The position numbers and the translations under genes are program-made. The notes under the pieces are model-generated. The model was not told the origin of the DNA. It saw nothing but the letters and a program-made list of their open reading frames with translations, and searched no databases. Shown one piece after another: positions 21,760 to 36,700 of a DNA stretch of 64,000 nt. The stretch covers positions 5,482,685 to 5,546,684 of the forward strand of contig JAFMSR010000019.1 in NCBI GenBank assembly GCA_022818135.1, in the 5' to 3' direction. Every line of letters begins with the position of its first letter. Within the stretch, counting starts at the first letter, position 1. Source of the DNA: Saxidomus purpurata. Lineage: Eukaryota; Mollusca; Bivalvia; Venerida; Veneridae.

Positions 21760-24700
21760 CTATAATAAATAGAAAATACATTACAATTTATTAAGTTAGT
21801 TATGATGGGTTGCTATCATTCATCCATTTATATCCAATATTTATCATAAATTAACCCACTTACATCATAATTATACTGATGGTATTAAAATTCTGGCACT
21901 TGAATCATATACATATTAATTAATCTTAAAAAACTGTGTATTGATCGGTAATTTGCCGGAATATATCATAATACATGTATATACTAAATGACAATTCACC
22001 AACTATACCCATTCGTGCCTACTGTCTACTAAAATAATAAAGCATCTTTTCAAGCTGCTGCATACCTTCCAAGCAGACGATAAATACAATGTCATCTGAT
22101 CAAAAGTTTTAAGCCCTCTGCAAAACACCCCTATTTAAAGAAATGGACATGTCCGAATTGGAAGAAGATCCCATTATAAAAATCTAGGTAAAAATTGGTT
22201 AAATAATTCTCCCATGGATCTGTATTGTATAGTTGTAAATTCACCCATTTATATTGAATATTTATCGTTAACTCACCAACACAATTACATACTTCTACAG
22301 TAAGCCACTTACATGTATGTTGTATACTTACTTAACATAAAGTTTAGAATGAATAACAATCCCTGAAGGATGAAAATATAACAAGTTTTGATCCCAATTA
22401 GTTAATATCTAAATTTTTCAATTTTACAATACAGTTTTTAGATCATATGATATGGTAAATCTTTAATAAAAAAAAAAAAAAAAATAGATGTCTGTTTATG
22501 CTGCATACAGTATTCTAAGCATTTTCTTGGCTACACAAAGCTAAAATTCTGCATACAGTTATACAAATTGTGTCTGGATATAATTCACAGCATTCGGGGG
22601 ACCATCACCAAGTCTGACAACAGACCAGATATACAATAACACACAGGGTATCAGTTGGATAAATAAACTATTATTTTGATACTGGCTTTATGAAAACAAG
22701 ACAGTCTGAAAGACAGCTATATCCCCCGCCGCAAATAGGAACATTGAAGGAGTGTGGTTTTCTCTAAGAGGTACCCAGTGTGGATTTCTAAAAGGCAAAG
22801 CAAATGAAGTCTTCCATATGCAGTTAAAATGAGTGTTCCACCCATCACATGTATTTGATTTCCAGTGCCTAGATCATAGGTTCTGCACATCATCTTGATG
22901 AGGTGAACATTTGGATAGTTTCATTCAAATCCATCAAGCTGTTTGGGAGATATTGAGCAGACACAAACTCATGACAACCTTTGACTTGAAGTTGTGTCCT
23001 TGACCTTATGCCAGTGTGACTGGATCATGGGTTCTATACATTGTCTCAATGATGTGATCATTTCACTGGAGTTTCATCAAAATCCTTTAAAGTTTTAAGG
23101 AAATACTGAGTGACAGACCCAAATCTTTGACCTTAAGTGGGCCCGACCAGATCTTGGGTTCTGCACATTATAAAACTTGATGAGGTAAACATTTGACTAC
23201 ACTTTCATCAAAAGCTTTTAAGGGGTTAAGGAGTTATGGAACAGACACAAATTTCAAGACTCAAACGTTTGACCTTAAGTTGTGACCCTGACATTGAGGA
23301 AGTGTAACTGGCTCATGGGTTCTGCACAAAATGTTTTAATAGTTGTTATACACGACTGTGTGCTATACACATTATTATGATAACGGTACTGGTACAGTAT
23401 CTAACATTACTGGACAGGCAAAACTAAGGTTACCATACAGGGGCCTCAAAAAAAAAAGAAGAAAAAAGGAGTTCATTTTAGGAATTTAGCTGGGCAAGGG
23501 TTAAAGCGTATATCTAGGTTACACAATGAGTATGTTACCACTTCTTGCTTTCAGTACCTACATTTTACACTGCAGACACGAGTTCTGGCGACTGCTTGCT
23601 CCTCCTGATATAACATATATAGTTCTCATTTTATACATGATTTCATTGTGCCTTTTGTTGCCAAAATACAATTACTTCACAACTTCATTTCAAGTTAGGC
23701 CCAAAAAGAAAATATATGTGTTTCTGGCAACCCGCCAGTACCTAGCGAAACCCCCAACCCTAGAGGTTTTTTCCCCCTGAAAGAATTAAAAACAAATTGA
23801 AATGTGTCTCCACCCTACCCAGTTTGGGACCGTTGCCCCGTTGCCCTAAACACAGATATTTTTTTTGTGGCCAAAGCTAAACTTTCATCTCATGTAAGTC
23901 CAAAGCAATGGCAGTCCATACAGGGTTTACTATTGTGACATCTGCAATGTTATATTTAGTTTCTTAAGTCCTAAATTTTTCTAAGGTAATCTGTTTTTTA
24001 ATACTGGCAAATACAGGCACAACAGCCAATCTGAAAAGGTGTTACAAATTTGTTAAAATGTCTTTTTGGCGATTTCTAGTTTACTTTCTGTACTTATTTC
24101 ATGAGCACAGGTAAAACACAGTAGTTTATTGGCTGAAAAAGTATTTGAACACACTGTTGCAGCAAACTGACAACATCAGGCCATCTCCAGAATGCTGAAA
24201 ATACAATTTTTGTATTACAGCACTTAACAGCATTTTCTTCAAATCCAAAAAGAAATACATGTACATAATCATGTACAATGTACGTACTTTCTCCTATGTC
24301 CTTCTATAGCAATTGCACAGCGTTCCTCGGCATCCGTCCATTCACCATCAAAATCCGTCGGTTGAGGGCACGAGCTACGACGCTTTCTAGTTCCCGGTTC
24401 TTTCTGTTTGTGTACTTCTACATCATTAAATACAACGGAAGCACCGCCACCTGACGTGGGTATCACATCTCCCTGGAATATGAAAATGCTTGTATGATCA
24501 CAATACAATAAAAGGTTAACTATTTCGTAATTTTGACATCTGCAGCTGTATATAAGGTTTTGAAAATATTTAAATATGATAATTATAGATAGCTCGATTT
24601 TGGGACTATTTATATGTTATTTAACTGCAGCAAATTTAAATTTAAATGATGTACCCAATCAGCATCAACGTTGCAAAAGAAGCAAGACAGACTTTTCGGA

Positions 24701-27700
24701 CAAAGCAGAGGTTATGCAGTTCAGTGCAGGGCTTTTTTTTTTTTTCTTTGCTTAACTGCTATAAAACTCATGACCACAAAGGTGGGTCCTAAGTTCTCAA
24801 AAATAATATGTTGGATACATAGTAACTCAGAAAACCTTACCTTGAAGTATCTCAAAGGGTCTGCAAACTCTTCGTCAGAACCAAACTTGATCCGTTAACA
24901 TGTATTTAGATACCATGTCCTTTTGTCCTTGTCTCTAACTATGGTCAACAGGTATTGATATTTTTCTTTAGGTTAGCTTGTAACACAGTATCTGTAATAA
25001 TACTAACACCATTGCTAACGTACAGACATCAAAGTGCAACAACTGTGAATGTGGCATAAAATCCGTGGATTTTCAGTAAAGTGCATTTTCATTAGTATTA
25101 AATTTTGTATGTAAATTTCATTTCTAGAGTCTTCGATTTCATGAATTTCTTAACTTTTTAAAATAGAAAATGGTGATCATGGTCTCGATGTTGGTCACAG
25201 ATGTTTTCCCTCGAGATCTTGAATTTGTGATTCAAGCGCACACAAAAAATTGCCCCATGACTATTATTGGTGTCACTATAGTATGGAAGAATTTATTTTT
25301 TTCAAGCTGTAGTAAGTCTTTGTATGCAAGAATACATTTCTAGCAAATTAAATTTTGACACACAACTATAGAAGTGAAGATGTGTCAAGGCTTGTAAAAC
25401 TACCATGAAAGTATCAAGTAACGGTGAAACTATTATCACCTATAAAAATACTGGCATGTATGAATGAGTGTAAAGGTGTGAAACTTCACCACTGATGTAA
25501 CAAGCTGTTGCTGAAACCGACAAGTAACAAACGTAACAATTCCTGTAAATTATTTATATTCCGTGCGACTTAAATTTCCCCACCACCATGAACACTGGCA
25601 CATCAGAACCAACACAGGTTCTACTTGCAAATTATGACAGGTTTAGACTTTCCATGTACATACTCCAAAAGTGGTCAACACACGTGAGATAGTGACAAGT
25701 ACAGGGCAGTTATATATTTTGTGATCGTTTTTGGTCCTTAAAAAGTAAACTTTACAAGTGTGAATCTAAATGACTATGATAAAGACTTTGTTTTGCTGAA
25801 ATTATTTGCAAATACCAGTTAATATCTTGAAAAGTGTCAGTCTATACTTTAAAGATGAACAATGTTTACTGGTAAATTAACTGATATTTTAATGTTATGA
25901 TTTCGCATTGAAATCAACATAATTCACAACAAAAGTTTCAATTGCTAATTTTTTAGTTACACATGCATTATCTAGCGTGTAGTTTGAAATCCAGCTTGAT
26001 GTTTGCACAAACTTGCACAAATAAATAGCTCAACTTAAAAATACAAGCCGGATGTTTAGTCGTGAATTACAAATTACAAACTGGATGTTATTTCACATAA
26101 TAGCTATAGGATGAGACTGACCCATATGGGAGCTTTAAATGCACCAGTATTGATCAGTTTTAGCGATTATAAAATGCTAACTCTATCAAAACTGATATTG
26201 ACCTGTCTGTAAGTAGTGAAAACATACATATTTAAAATGAACGGGGTTACCCAATAGAGGCCTGGAAAAAACACAAGAGTGCAGAAACTGTCACAAAATA
26301 CGCCCGTCAGGGAGGCATCACTCAGTATCTGGCAGTTCATTTGTTTTGTAAAACCTGCTAGAACTATAGAGCAGACAAGGTTAATTCACCCGTTTGATCT
26401 ATAGAGCTGAAAAGGCTAATTTCATAATTTTTCATTAACTGAAGGGCAATAATCCCAAAGTGCCCAAGGCAATATTGCTGGTTATCAATGAAGATCTGAC
26501 AAAAACTGTTCAACTTAGAGAGCGGACATGAATTTGGTCAATTTTGCATAAATCAAGGGCCAAAATCCAAAAGTGCCTGGGTCAATTTGGCTAGTTATCG
26601 AAATTGGCCGAGATATTTTGCCAACAAACATTTTGACCAAGTTTGGTGAAGATAAAATAAAAACTTTTCGACTTAGAGAGCGGACAAAGTGTGGCACTGC
26701 CAGCCCGCCCGTCACAGTTAATCTTATAATACGTCCCTTCGGGCATATAAAAACAACAAAAAACATACATGTACAAATGTATATAAAACACTTCACTAAG
26801 CTCTGTGTACAATCAATACCTGTTCTCCAAGAATCTGGATCAAAAAGAAAGGTAGCAATGTTGAGTAGATCAAACTATGGGACTCAGACACCAGTCTTGT
26901 ACTGGTGTTAACATCTAACAAAAACCCCAGTGAGGTACCTTACTTTACACACTGATTTACACTTATGTATGGATTTGTGTCCTGGAGATATACATCTTTA
27001 TGAGTTACACCGGACATAAGCTTACAAAGCAAATCAAAATTAAACTGTTCTTTCTGGGGTCAAGGTCAAACAAAACCAAAAAAACATCTACTATTTGTCC
27101 CAGTGAAAATATCATAAGGTGTTTATTCTATGTGCAGAATAATATTCCAAAGGTGCAATTTGCAGTAATATTAAAGCGTGGAATGACAGAAATATCACAT
27201 CACTTTGTACAGTGAAACAATGCTACAGGATTCTAAAAATATTCAGAAATATTTGTATACTTTTGCCCAAATATTCAAAAACAGATCCATCTGTATCTAC
27301 ATGTAGTTACTACTGTATTCCAGGACAGAGTTGCTTGAAACTTTAATCAATTTTAAGATATTCCTTTAACTATAAAAGATTTATATCTACAGTTTGAAGA
27401 CTAATTAAACAACTGTGTGTATTCATAAGAATGAGGGTTAAAAATTCTTCAAAGCAAAATCAAAATATTCCACTAGCGCTGTCCACTAAGGGTTGATTTT
27501 TTTGTCAATTGGAGGTTAGATTAACAGATGGTTGAATTTTCCAACAACTGGGTCCATTTACGTTAACCCTTATTCATTCATGCATGGCTATTTCATGGAA
27601 AGTTTAAAGCAAGATATAAGTGTATGATGTTACCTAGATCGAGGTGACCCTGTGGTTTATGGTCCAGCCATGTTTCCGAGTTAGATTTAGATCTTCTGTG

Positions 27701-30700
27701 TCTTAAATTATACTGTGGTATCTGAAATAAACACGATTCTGAACGATACACGATTCTGAAATATACACGATCAAACTATCTCTAATAGCAAAATTCAGCA
27801 ATGTTGGGCAGTCAAAAGCACCCCACAGTGAGTAACACCTCTGCAAAACTGTCCCATAGTTTGGATAGCAAATTTACCATTTTACCTGACAAATTATTAG
27901 TCTCTTCTAGCTATAGTTATGAATATTCAATTGACCAACACAGTACAATTCCTTTGGCTGTGAAAAAGCATTATTTTCAACAAAACATTTAGTGGGCAAT
28001 GATTATTTTATGGTAAATTACCATGAACAAAGTGTGAAGTAATACTAAGACTTTTAATAGAGAGTATTCTAAGGAAGATTTTTAGTGTATCATGGTCATC
28101 TATATCATAATATTTTAAAGTGACTAGCATTGACTGGTTTTAACCAGTTTTGACCGCCGGCCCGGTACAATACGAGTACAGAAAGTCTCATAGACATTTA
28201 CCATTGCCACAGTAGATCATATCCCAGCTTTTAATACCAGAAGAGAAAACATGTTAACTAAATGTACTTACACTTCTAGGCGTGGCTACAGGTGTTTTTG
28301 GAGCAGCACGCTTATTTTTACCTCCGTAACCCCAGGGCCGCACGGCCGGCACTGCTGATGTGGTTCGCGTTCTAGGTGCGGGCATGCCTATAGAGGATAC
28401 GTCAGACTCGGACCTGGCGCTCTGTATAACACCTGGAAATGCAACAAACTTCCATAAATCCAATCCAATTATGTAGTCAAAATGTAAAATTTGATATAAC
28501 CTCACCAGTCGAGGATTTATTTGTGTGTACCGTAATATATTCCAGCAGGTTTTGAGTTGTTCATATTTCTACTACCTGACAATGTTTAAATCACTCGTAA
28601 ATCAGTTATTTTGAAATAATTTATACAAGAAACTATTCAGCATTGAATTCTCCTTTGACAGAATAAGTTTTATTTAAGTTTACAATTTGTTAGTGACATT
28701 ATCCGAGTATCATGTAGCAACCAATTTTCGTCACAAGTCGTCCATTATTTTGGACTTTTGCATGTTTGATGCTAGTGGAGATAATGCCCATATACAATAA
28801 TTGCTACATATTTACAAGGATTGCGTCAAATTAGTAAGACAATCCAATTATGATACAAATATGCTACTTTTATGTTCATACCCTACAACACTTGCAAAAA
28901 AGCCAAGGTCTTTATTAAAAACATTTCAACGTCATCTATAATTACATAAAAACATGGCTTTAACTTGTACAGACAATTATAATTGCATACTAGTATCACA
29001 CAAGTTTCATGGCACAGATAATGCAAATAAAATTGATTCATATGCAGCCCCCTCGCCAAAAAACTTGTTTCACAGCTTTCCCTGCCACTCTCCAATGTCA
29101 CTAAATATTGCGAAAGCAGTTTAAAATGGGAGACAGATATTTTAGCCATACTTGCCTGAAAATTACTTTTGTGACCAAAAACGGGCGAGCGATTTTCAAA
29201 ACCTAGACAAGGCAGTGTAAATGTTTGAAAGAACGCTGACCTGGTGTAGTGTAAGTTCTAGTTTTCACAGTAGTCGATGGTGTTTTAAACGTTCTTGGTT
29301 TGGCGATGGGAGTGTCTCCGTCCAGTACTTCCTTCATCAAGTTGAATTTCTTATCTTTCTCTTCTATAGCAGCTCCCATCTCACGCTCTATCTTTCTTCT
29401 CTCCTTGTCCTATAAGATTGAAGAGCATTCTAAATCTGTATGTAACGTAAGTACATCGTAAATTTCCCATCTATTCAAAAATTTCAACACGTAACCAATC
29501 CAGAGAACATACTCTTCCTGCTATTGTGAATGTGTTTTTTTTCTTTTCAAACATAACTGGAAATTTTGTTCTAACTTACAAACTAGATGCCCACAGGAAA
29601 CATGTTAAGCGCATCATATGTTATGGATTGAAGGCAATACGGCTCTGCTGGCGTCACATTGTCGCATTGTGGCGATCAATTGACCCAATCCAATTTGAAA
29701 TCTTTTGATGCACAAGTCAGTTACAGCCCAGACATGGTCTTATGTGCAAATATTTTTACCTTAATCTTTTAAGCGTGACCTTGACTGAGTTACAAACTAG
29801 GGTCTTGCATGTGACGTGTCATCCAATTTTTGTGTAGAGCAAATACAATTCATTTCAAATTACTCGGAGTTTACAAAAAGCTCATTAAAATAGTTTTGAA
29901 AGTTTTGAAAATGTTTCAATTAAGAAACACTGAAAACCTATAAAAACTATTTCTTTCTCTTGAAACTGAAAGAATGGATACTACAGATATGCCATCGACT
30001 CTCCATTTACTTACTAGATTTTCTTCCCAATGTATATTATTCATCTCCAGCCTCTGTTTGAAGTTATCCTTCAATCTTTCCTTCTCCGACTGCTCCAGGC
30101 GTATCTTCAAATTCCTGTCATGTAACTGAAAACAATACGTTAAAAATGTTCATTGATATCATAATCTGCACCCTTTTCCCCGTTGCTATAGCATCCATTT
30201 AGTTAACACAATTTTAGTTGAGTTAGATTACAAAGCAAGTTTCCGTATATATTTGAATCACTCTCACTCATTCAAGATGCTTTCACGCTTTTGAATCCAC
30301 ATTTTGTGTATGTAACTTCTGCAAAATACCCCTAGTAAAGTAATAGACTTGACTAACTGAAAGTCTGAAGATCCCATTGTAAAACTCTAGGTAGAAACAG
30401 GTTAAGTTCTGCAAAATACCCCTATTTAAAGAATTAGACCTTCCCAAATTTGAAGTCAGAGGATCCCATAATAAAAATCTAGGTAGATACAGGTTAAGGT
30501 CTGTAAAACACCCCTATTTAAAGAAATAGACTTGCCCGAATTGGAAGTCAGAAATCTCATTGTAAAAATCCAGGTAGAAATGGGTAAAGATCTGCAAAAC
30601 ACCCCTATTTAAAGAATTTTTTTAATAAACTTGCCCAAATTTGAAGTCAGAAGATCTAAGTTGAAATGGGTTAAATCTATACCTTAGCTTCAAATTCCCT

Positions 30701-33700
30701 CCTCATTCTGTCCGCCTCAGACAACTGTTGCTGAAGTGAGCCTACTTTCTGCTCGAGACTACGACATCTAGACTCCAGTTTTGATGTGGTACTGCCATGT
30801 TTACTCGTAATTGACTCCAACTCATCGTTTCTCTCTCGCAGGTGCTCGTAATCATGCTCAAAGTCCAGTAAATAGTTCCTAAACTGGCTTGCTGCAATTA
30901 AAATTCATTTCAATAGAACAATAGTACTTAACTGTCAAAAAATACACCAGTCAGATGTCAACTCAAAATTGTTACAAATTTAGCAATTAAAGGGCAGTAA
31001 CTCCCTAGTTACTGGGACAATTTTGCTGATTATAAAAATTGGTTGAGACATTAGGCAAATTAATATTCACAGCAAGTTTAGTGAAGAATGGTTGAAAATT
31101 GCTTAAGTTAGAGACCCATAAGTCAAAGTTAGTCAAATTTTACCAATTAAAGAGCAGTAACTCCAGCGTGACTGGGGCAATTTGGCTGGTTAAACCACCT
31201 GGCCAAGACATAACAAACATTTAAGATTAAGTCTGTTGAAGATCGGATGAAAACTGTTTGACTTAGAGAGCAGACAATATTTGTGAAAACCAACTTTACC
31301 TTTGCTCTCAAAGTCAATAAGCAGTGTTTGCCGTTTGTTTTCTCGTTCACACAGGACCTGTATCAGTTGTCGTATCGTATCCTCATCACTGTAGTCTACC
31401 AACTGCAATAAAAACAAGAGCTGTCAGTAGGACAGCGTGCTCGACTTTTTTAGTGCTTGCCAATAAAACAAAACTTTGACAGTTAAGGGCACACAAGATT
31501 TTAACCAGGAATTTCTAAGTACAAATCAAGAAAATTTTTCACAGAGTTATCTTCTTTTGCTTACAGATAGGTCTTACAATGGTACATAAGTACTCCAACT
31601 TTCAAAGTAATATCTCAAATGGTTAAGTTAACAAGTGGACAAGAATGAAAATTTTAAATGAGTTTCTAAGTCAAAAAGGGCCATAAATCAAATAAAATCC
31701 TTGACAGAATTACCTTCTCCTGCCCATGTTTGGGAATCATGATGGTAAACAAGTATTTCAAATTTCAAATTAATATCTCAAACAGTTCAGTCAAAAAGTG
31801 GACTGGTACGAAAAACTTAACCAAGATTCTAAGTCGATAAAAGGCCTTAATCTTTAAAACAAATCCCTGACTGAGTTACCTTCTCTTGCATACGATGGGG
31901 GTAATGATGTGAAATAGCATTAAAAGTTTCAAAGCAATATCTCAAAGGATTAAGGCAATAGTGGATTTTACCCATATTCAATGTATTTTCTAGTCAAAAG
32001 GGGGCATAATCTGTCAAAAACCTTGAAAGAGTTATGTCCTCTTGTCTGTTGATGGTGTTCGTGATGGTAAACAAGTATGGTTAGTTCCAAAGCAATACCT
32101 CCAATGGTTTTGAAATAAAGTGAGGTGGTACGAAAAACTTAACCAAGCTCAATACACTTTCTAAGTCCAAAAGGGCCATAATTCTGTCAAAAACCTTGAC
32201 AGAGTTATGTACTCTTGTCTGTAGATGGAGGTTATGATGGTAAACAAGTATGGTAAGTTTCAAAGCCATACCTCTAATACTTTTGAAATAAAGTGAGGTG
32301 GTACGAAAAACTTAACCAAGCTCAAAACACTTTCTAAGTAAAAAAAGGGCCATAATTCTGTCAAAAACCTTGACAGACTTATGTACTCTTGTCTGTAGAT
32401 GGAGGTTATGATGTAAACAAGTATGGTAAGTTTCAAAGCCATACCTCTAATACTTTTGAAATAAAGTGGGGTGGTGAAAACTTAACCAAGGTGTGACGCC
32501 AACGCCGACGCCGACGCCGGGGCGAGTAGGATAGCTCCCCTTTTCATAGAAAAGTCGAGCTAATAAAAATGGTTCTTGCAAAGTTTCAAGAAAATTGTCA
32601 GATATCGTATTTAACACTTACAGAAGTAAAATAGAAGTAAATATAGATTCACTACAAGAGACCTGTGTTATTTGAAGTATGTTAAGAAGACTAATGTAAT
32701 AGAAAAGATATACTTTAATATAAGGGGGCGGAGCTTAAAACTGTACTTTATCTGTAATAAAGCATAGTTTCAAAAGAGTAGTGCAGGAAACTGGCCACGA
32801 TACAAATCAGATACAGAACTGTTTGCTCTAACAATTATTATTACGTTTAGCTCCGTGAATTAAAAGAATTATTCTTGCAAACAGTACTCTATCTATTACA
32901 TGTATTTACAGACTGTTTTTAGTCTAATTATATCTCTTAATAATGCTACAAGAGAGCTTTCTGGAAATTTTTTAACAACCCTCGGACATGCATGTTCCTA
33001 ACGGCATGTCTAAACCTAAACTTCCAGCATTCATTATCATAAATTCAAAATATTGCAATAATTTCCCCGTCTCCTTATATGGTAAAAATAATTCCTTGAA
33101 CTGTCAAGTCCTTTTTGGATGAACAACTGCACATGTATTGTTAAATTGTTTATCAGTTTTGTAAAGGAATACTGATGAACCTTTTTGAACAGTATTTAAG
33201 ACAACATTCATGACATTACCATGATTCAAGTCTTTTAGGCGGAATTAATTTATTTCATATATATTTTAGCCAACCTTTCAAGCAAGGTTTTCTTACAATT
33301 TTATTCACAGACTTTTTTGGAAAAAACTTCAATTCACTTACCTCTAGGTTCGGAAAATCTGGACCAAGGGAGTATATCAAACTTGGAGAGGGCACTGGCA
33401 TTACTGAAGAAAACAAAACATGTAAAAATAAAGACAATGAATTATTGACCACCTAACATTTGTGAACATTCACCTGTGTATAACGCCTAAGTCTGTATTT
33501 CTGTATTACCCAGTGATTTACAAAACCTATCAATGACTTGCAAAAATCTATGATCTTTTAGTGCTCCCCAAATGAAGTACAGTAAAGTTCCTTTAACAAG
33601 ATCACCAATAGGAACGGCATAAATGGTCTAAATATAAATGTATTGAAATGGTCTTTTTATAGAGACCCAGTTACTATAAAATTGGCCATCTGGTTCTGAA

Positions 33701-36700
33701 ATAGTTTGTCCTAATAGAATATTGGTCTTAATTGTGTAACTTGGCCATTTATCTCAATGTTTCATGAAAATAACAACTTCACAACAAAATGCAATTTTGC
33801 CCTATACCCATTCTGATTATGTCAATAGTAGAAAACAGAGAATTAATTTGCACATTTAACATGTTTAAAAAGTCTTTGTTTGCTGTCTCCAGACCTCCAG
33901 TTGGGTAGGTAGGTATTTTTATTTACAATTCTTTTTTTTTTCTGTGAAAATTTAAAACTATCATCTTCATTTGTCTCATCCTCAAATTTCCATGTTGACG
34001 TAAAATTTTTCATTTATTTTTTTTGAAAAAATAATTAAAAATTGACTGGCGTGGTCCAATAAAAATATTCTGAGCGCAGCATTTTAAGCGGGTCGGTCAG
34101 GAGACAGCCAAAAAAAAATTTTTAATTTTGGCTTTAGACATTTATAGCAAATACATACATTCTCTTTTTATTTCTATCTCAGCTTCTTCTCTCATTCTCT
34201 CTTCGCGCAACTTTTCGCCAAGACGTCGACGACCTGGGGTCAAACCAAGGTCGAACTTCACCTGCTGTGACCTTTGAACCATGACCTCTTGAGACATCTC
34301 TGCAAACTTCATAACATGCTGGAAAACAGAAGAAAAATGGAAAGTTCTGTTTTTAAAATATGATACAGACAACCAGCGAACTTCCCTTTAACTTTTGTGA
34401 TTCTAAGTACATAGGGTTCCCGCAGGCTTATTCAAAGACATGCCATTTTTAGGCAAAGTTCGTCAAAAACTGAAAAATTTCTCCAAAAAAAATGATTTTT
34501 CGTCACTAAAACTGATATTTTAAAATAGTCACAAAATTTGAGGGTTTTTTTTAAATCTAAAATTTTCCTAGATTGGAGAGTGGCAGAGTGAACCCAAACC
34601 AAACATCACTGTCAAACATCCTTTATCAAAACATCACAGTTCCGATTACAGTTCAACGTTCACAATATATTTTGACGGTAGAAAAAGTTCAAAAGGTCAA
34701 AATACAAACCACCGTCTCGTCGTACTCCTCCGATTTAGGGTTGACACAAACGACCATTCTCACACGACCATCGCCGTCAAAATAATTCTTGAACAGATGT
34801 GTGAGTTTGGAGTCTCGGTATGGAACCATTTTGTTCCCGCCAGTTATCTGGTTGTCCCTCAGAAGCTCCAGACACGCTCGCAACGCCATCAGCGTCTGAT
34901 TGATGTTACCTGAAAAAAAAAAGAGTTCTTGTTAGTATTTCTAAAAAGGTGAAAGCATATTACAGTAAGCTGCGTTTATAACAAACTCCTTGGGACCATT
35001 TAAATGTGTTCGTTATATTCGGTGTTTGTTATATCCATATAACATTTTCATATAAAGTGAATAATGAAAAAAAACTCGGAAAGAGAAAATTTGTTCCTTA
35101 TATCCGAAATTTCGCTATATCTGAAGTCGTTATATAAGGGTGGTTTCAAAATAAATGAGGAAAAAGTGTGACATTAGGGGTCATTTTTAGATATAAAATG
35201 ATGCTGATCATTTTTATCACAATTTAACAGAGACAAGCTGAATTTTCTAAAAACATCAAAGATTAAAGAATTTGAAAAAGTCAGTAGTTATATTTTTTAA
35301 ATGTTTATTTGAAATAAAGGAACTTTTCAAATCAAAGGGTATATTTTCATATACCATAAATAGAATAAATGACTTTAGTAGGAATCATCTTTGTTCACTT
35401 TTATCATAGTATATGATTGAAAATTACATTTGAGCACAAAAATTTGATATTTGGTTATATTTTTTTATTAAAGTTGTGTTTTTTCCGTTTTCAAATTTAA
35501 TTTTTTAAATCAAAGGTTGAAACTTTTTGTAGTTCTATAAATGCATAAAAGGAAAATATGAGAAGACCTGTTTTACAATATTTTAACATTAAAAAAAATA
35601 ATCAAAATTTCACGCTTGTAGGACAAGGTTAAGGCATCTAAATTGAGTTCTGAAGGTATACTAGAAGTCTTTACTTTTTGTTACACTGGGACACAAGACA
35701 GCTAGACAGCTATTGAAATGTTAATAATGTGCCCATTTACTTAATGAATAAAGTTTCCATCTTCAGGTGTCTGCCCTCTTATCTGCCAGCCCTTCTTTTT
35801 CCATGCTGTTTAAAAAGACGAACATGGTGCTCAGGTGCTGAACAATATGTATGTTGTGATCTTCAATACCTTGCTCTATGCACTGCTTAGCATAGCTGAC
35901 ATCGACCAGCCCTTCACTATGGTTCGTAACAGCTGGAAACAGGCTAAGGGTTAGAGCTTAAGTCGGGAGGCACAGTGCTCAGGTGGTTAATACTCTGGGC
36001 TACCAATATGGTACGTCTCAGTTCAAACCCGGCTGGGGGCTTGAAAATCTCGGAAACATTTTTCAGGGTTTCCCATCCATCTAAGGGAAGAACTGGTAAA
36101 AAATCAAGAGGTAGTGTCATGTGTTTCCATGCTATATGGGGAAATATCGAAGGGGTCTATTTGTGAAGAGGGTCTGGTACTCAGATCGCCCTGTTTCTGC
36201 ATCTTATAATCTCTATAACATTGTAACACCTGTCAAGGGTCTTCGCAGTGTCACCTGAGGAGAAAACCCAGGGTCGGTCAGGACTAGAACAATAAAAAGA
36301 CCACTGTTAGTGCATGTATCGATAGAAAGAAAGCAGGAGGAAGATAAACAAGAAAAACAAAATTTTGACAGGAAATTCAGTTTTGGATAGGTTCAAAGAG
36401 CCGTTTTTTCTGTTACTTGTAATACATGATTAAATCATTTGCCTTCTGTTAAGCCTTCTATTTTCTCAGTTTCTGTTTTCTTAAGCCTTTATTCTTCACC
36501 AAACTCAAGATTTTGTTATCTCAACTTTTTGAACATTCTGCCTGTAGTTTTATTTTGAAGTATTTTCTTTTGCCTTACTTTCTCAAACTTTTTCTTTAGA
36601 CTTGAGTAAGTTTTCATTTTTTTACAAGGTTTCTCTCTCCACAGAAGAAGTCACCTTTTTTCTTCATCATATTTTTCAGCTATTTCCTTTGAACTTATAG

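Noticed and set aside
26817..26831. 15-nt micro-exon flanked by TTGATCCAG and GTATTG as the missing KIF23 exon
   Set aside because: It keeps phase 1, so it does not solve the phase conflict, and its peptide does not match KIF23.
31407..32569. AATAAAAA on both sides of the pearl-like element as a target duplication
   Set aside because: A-rich flank; the other two copies show no duplication.
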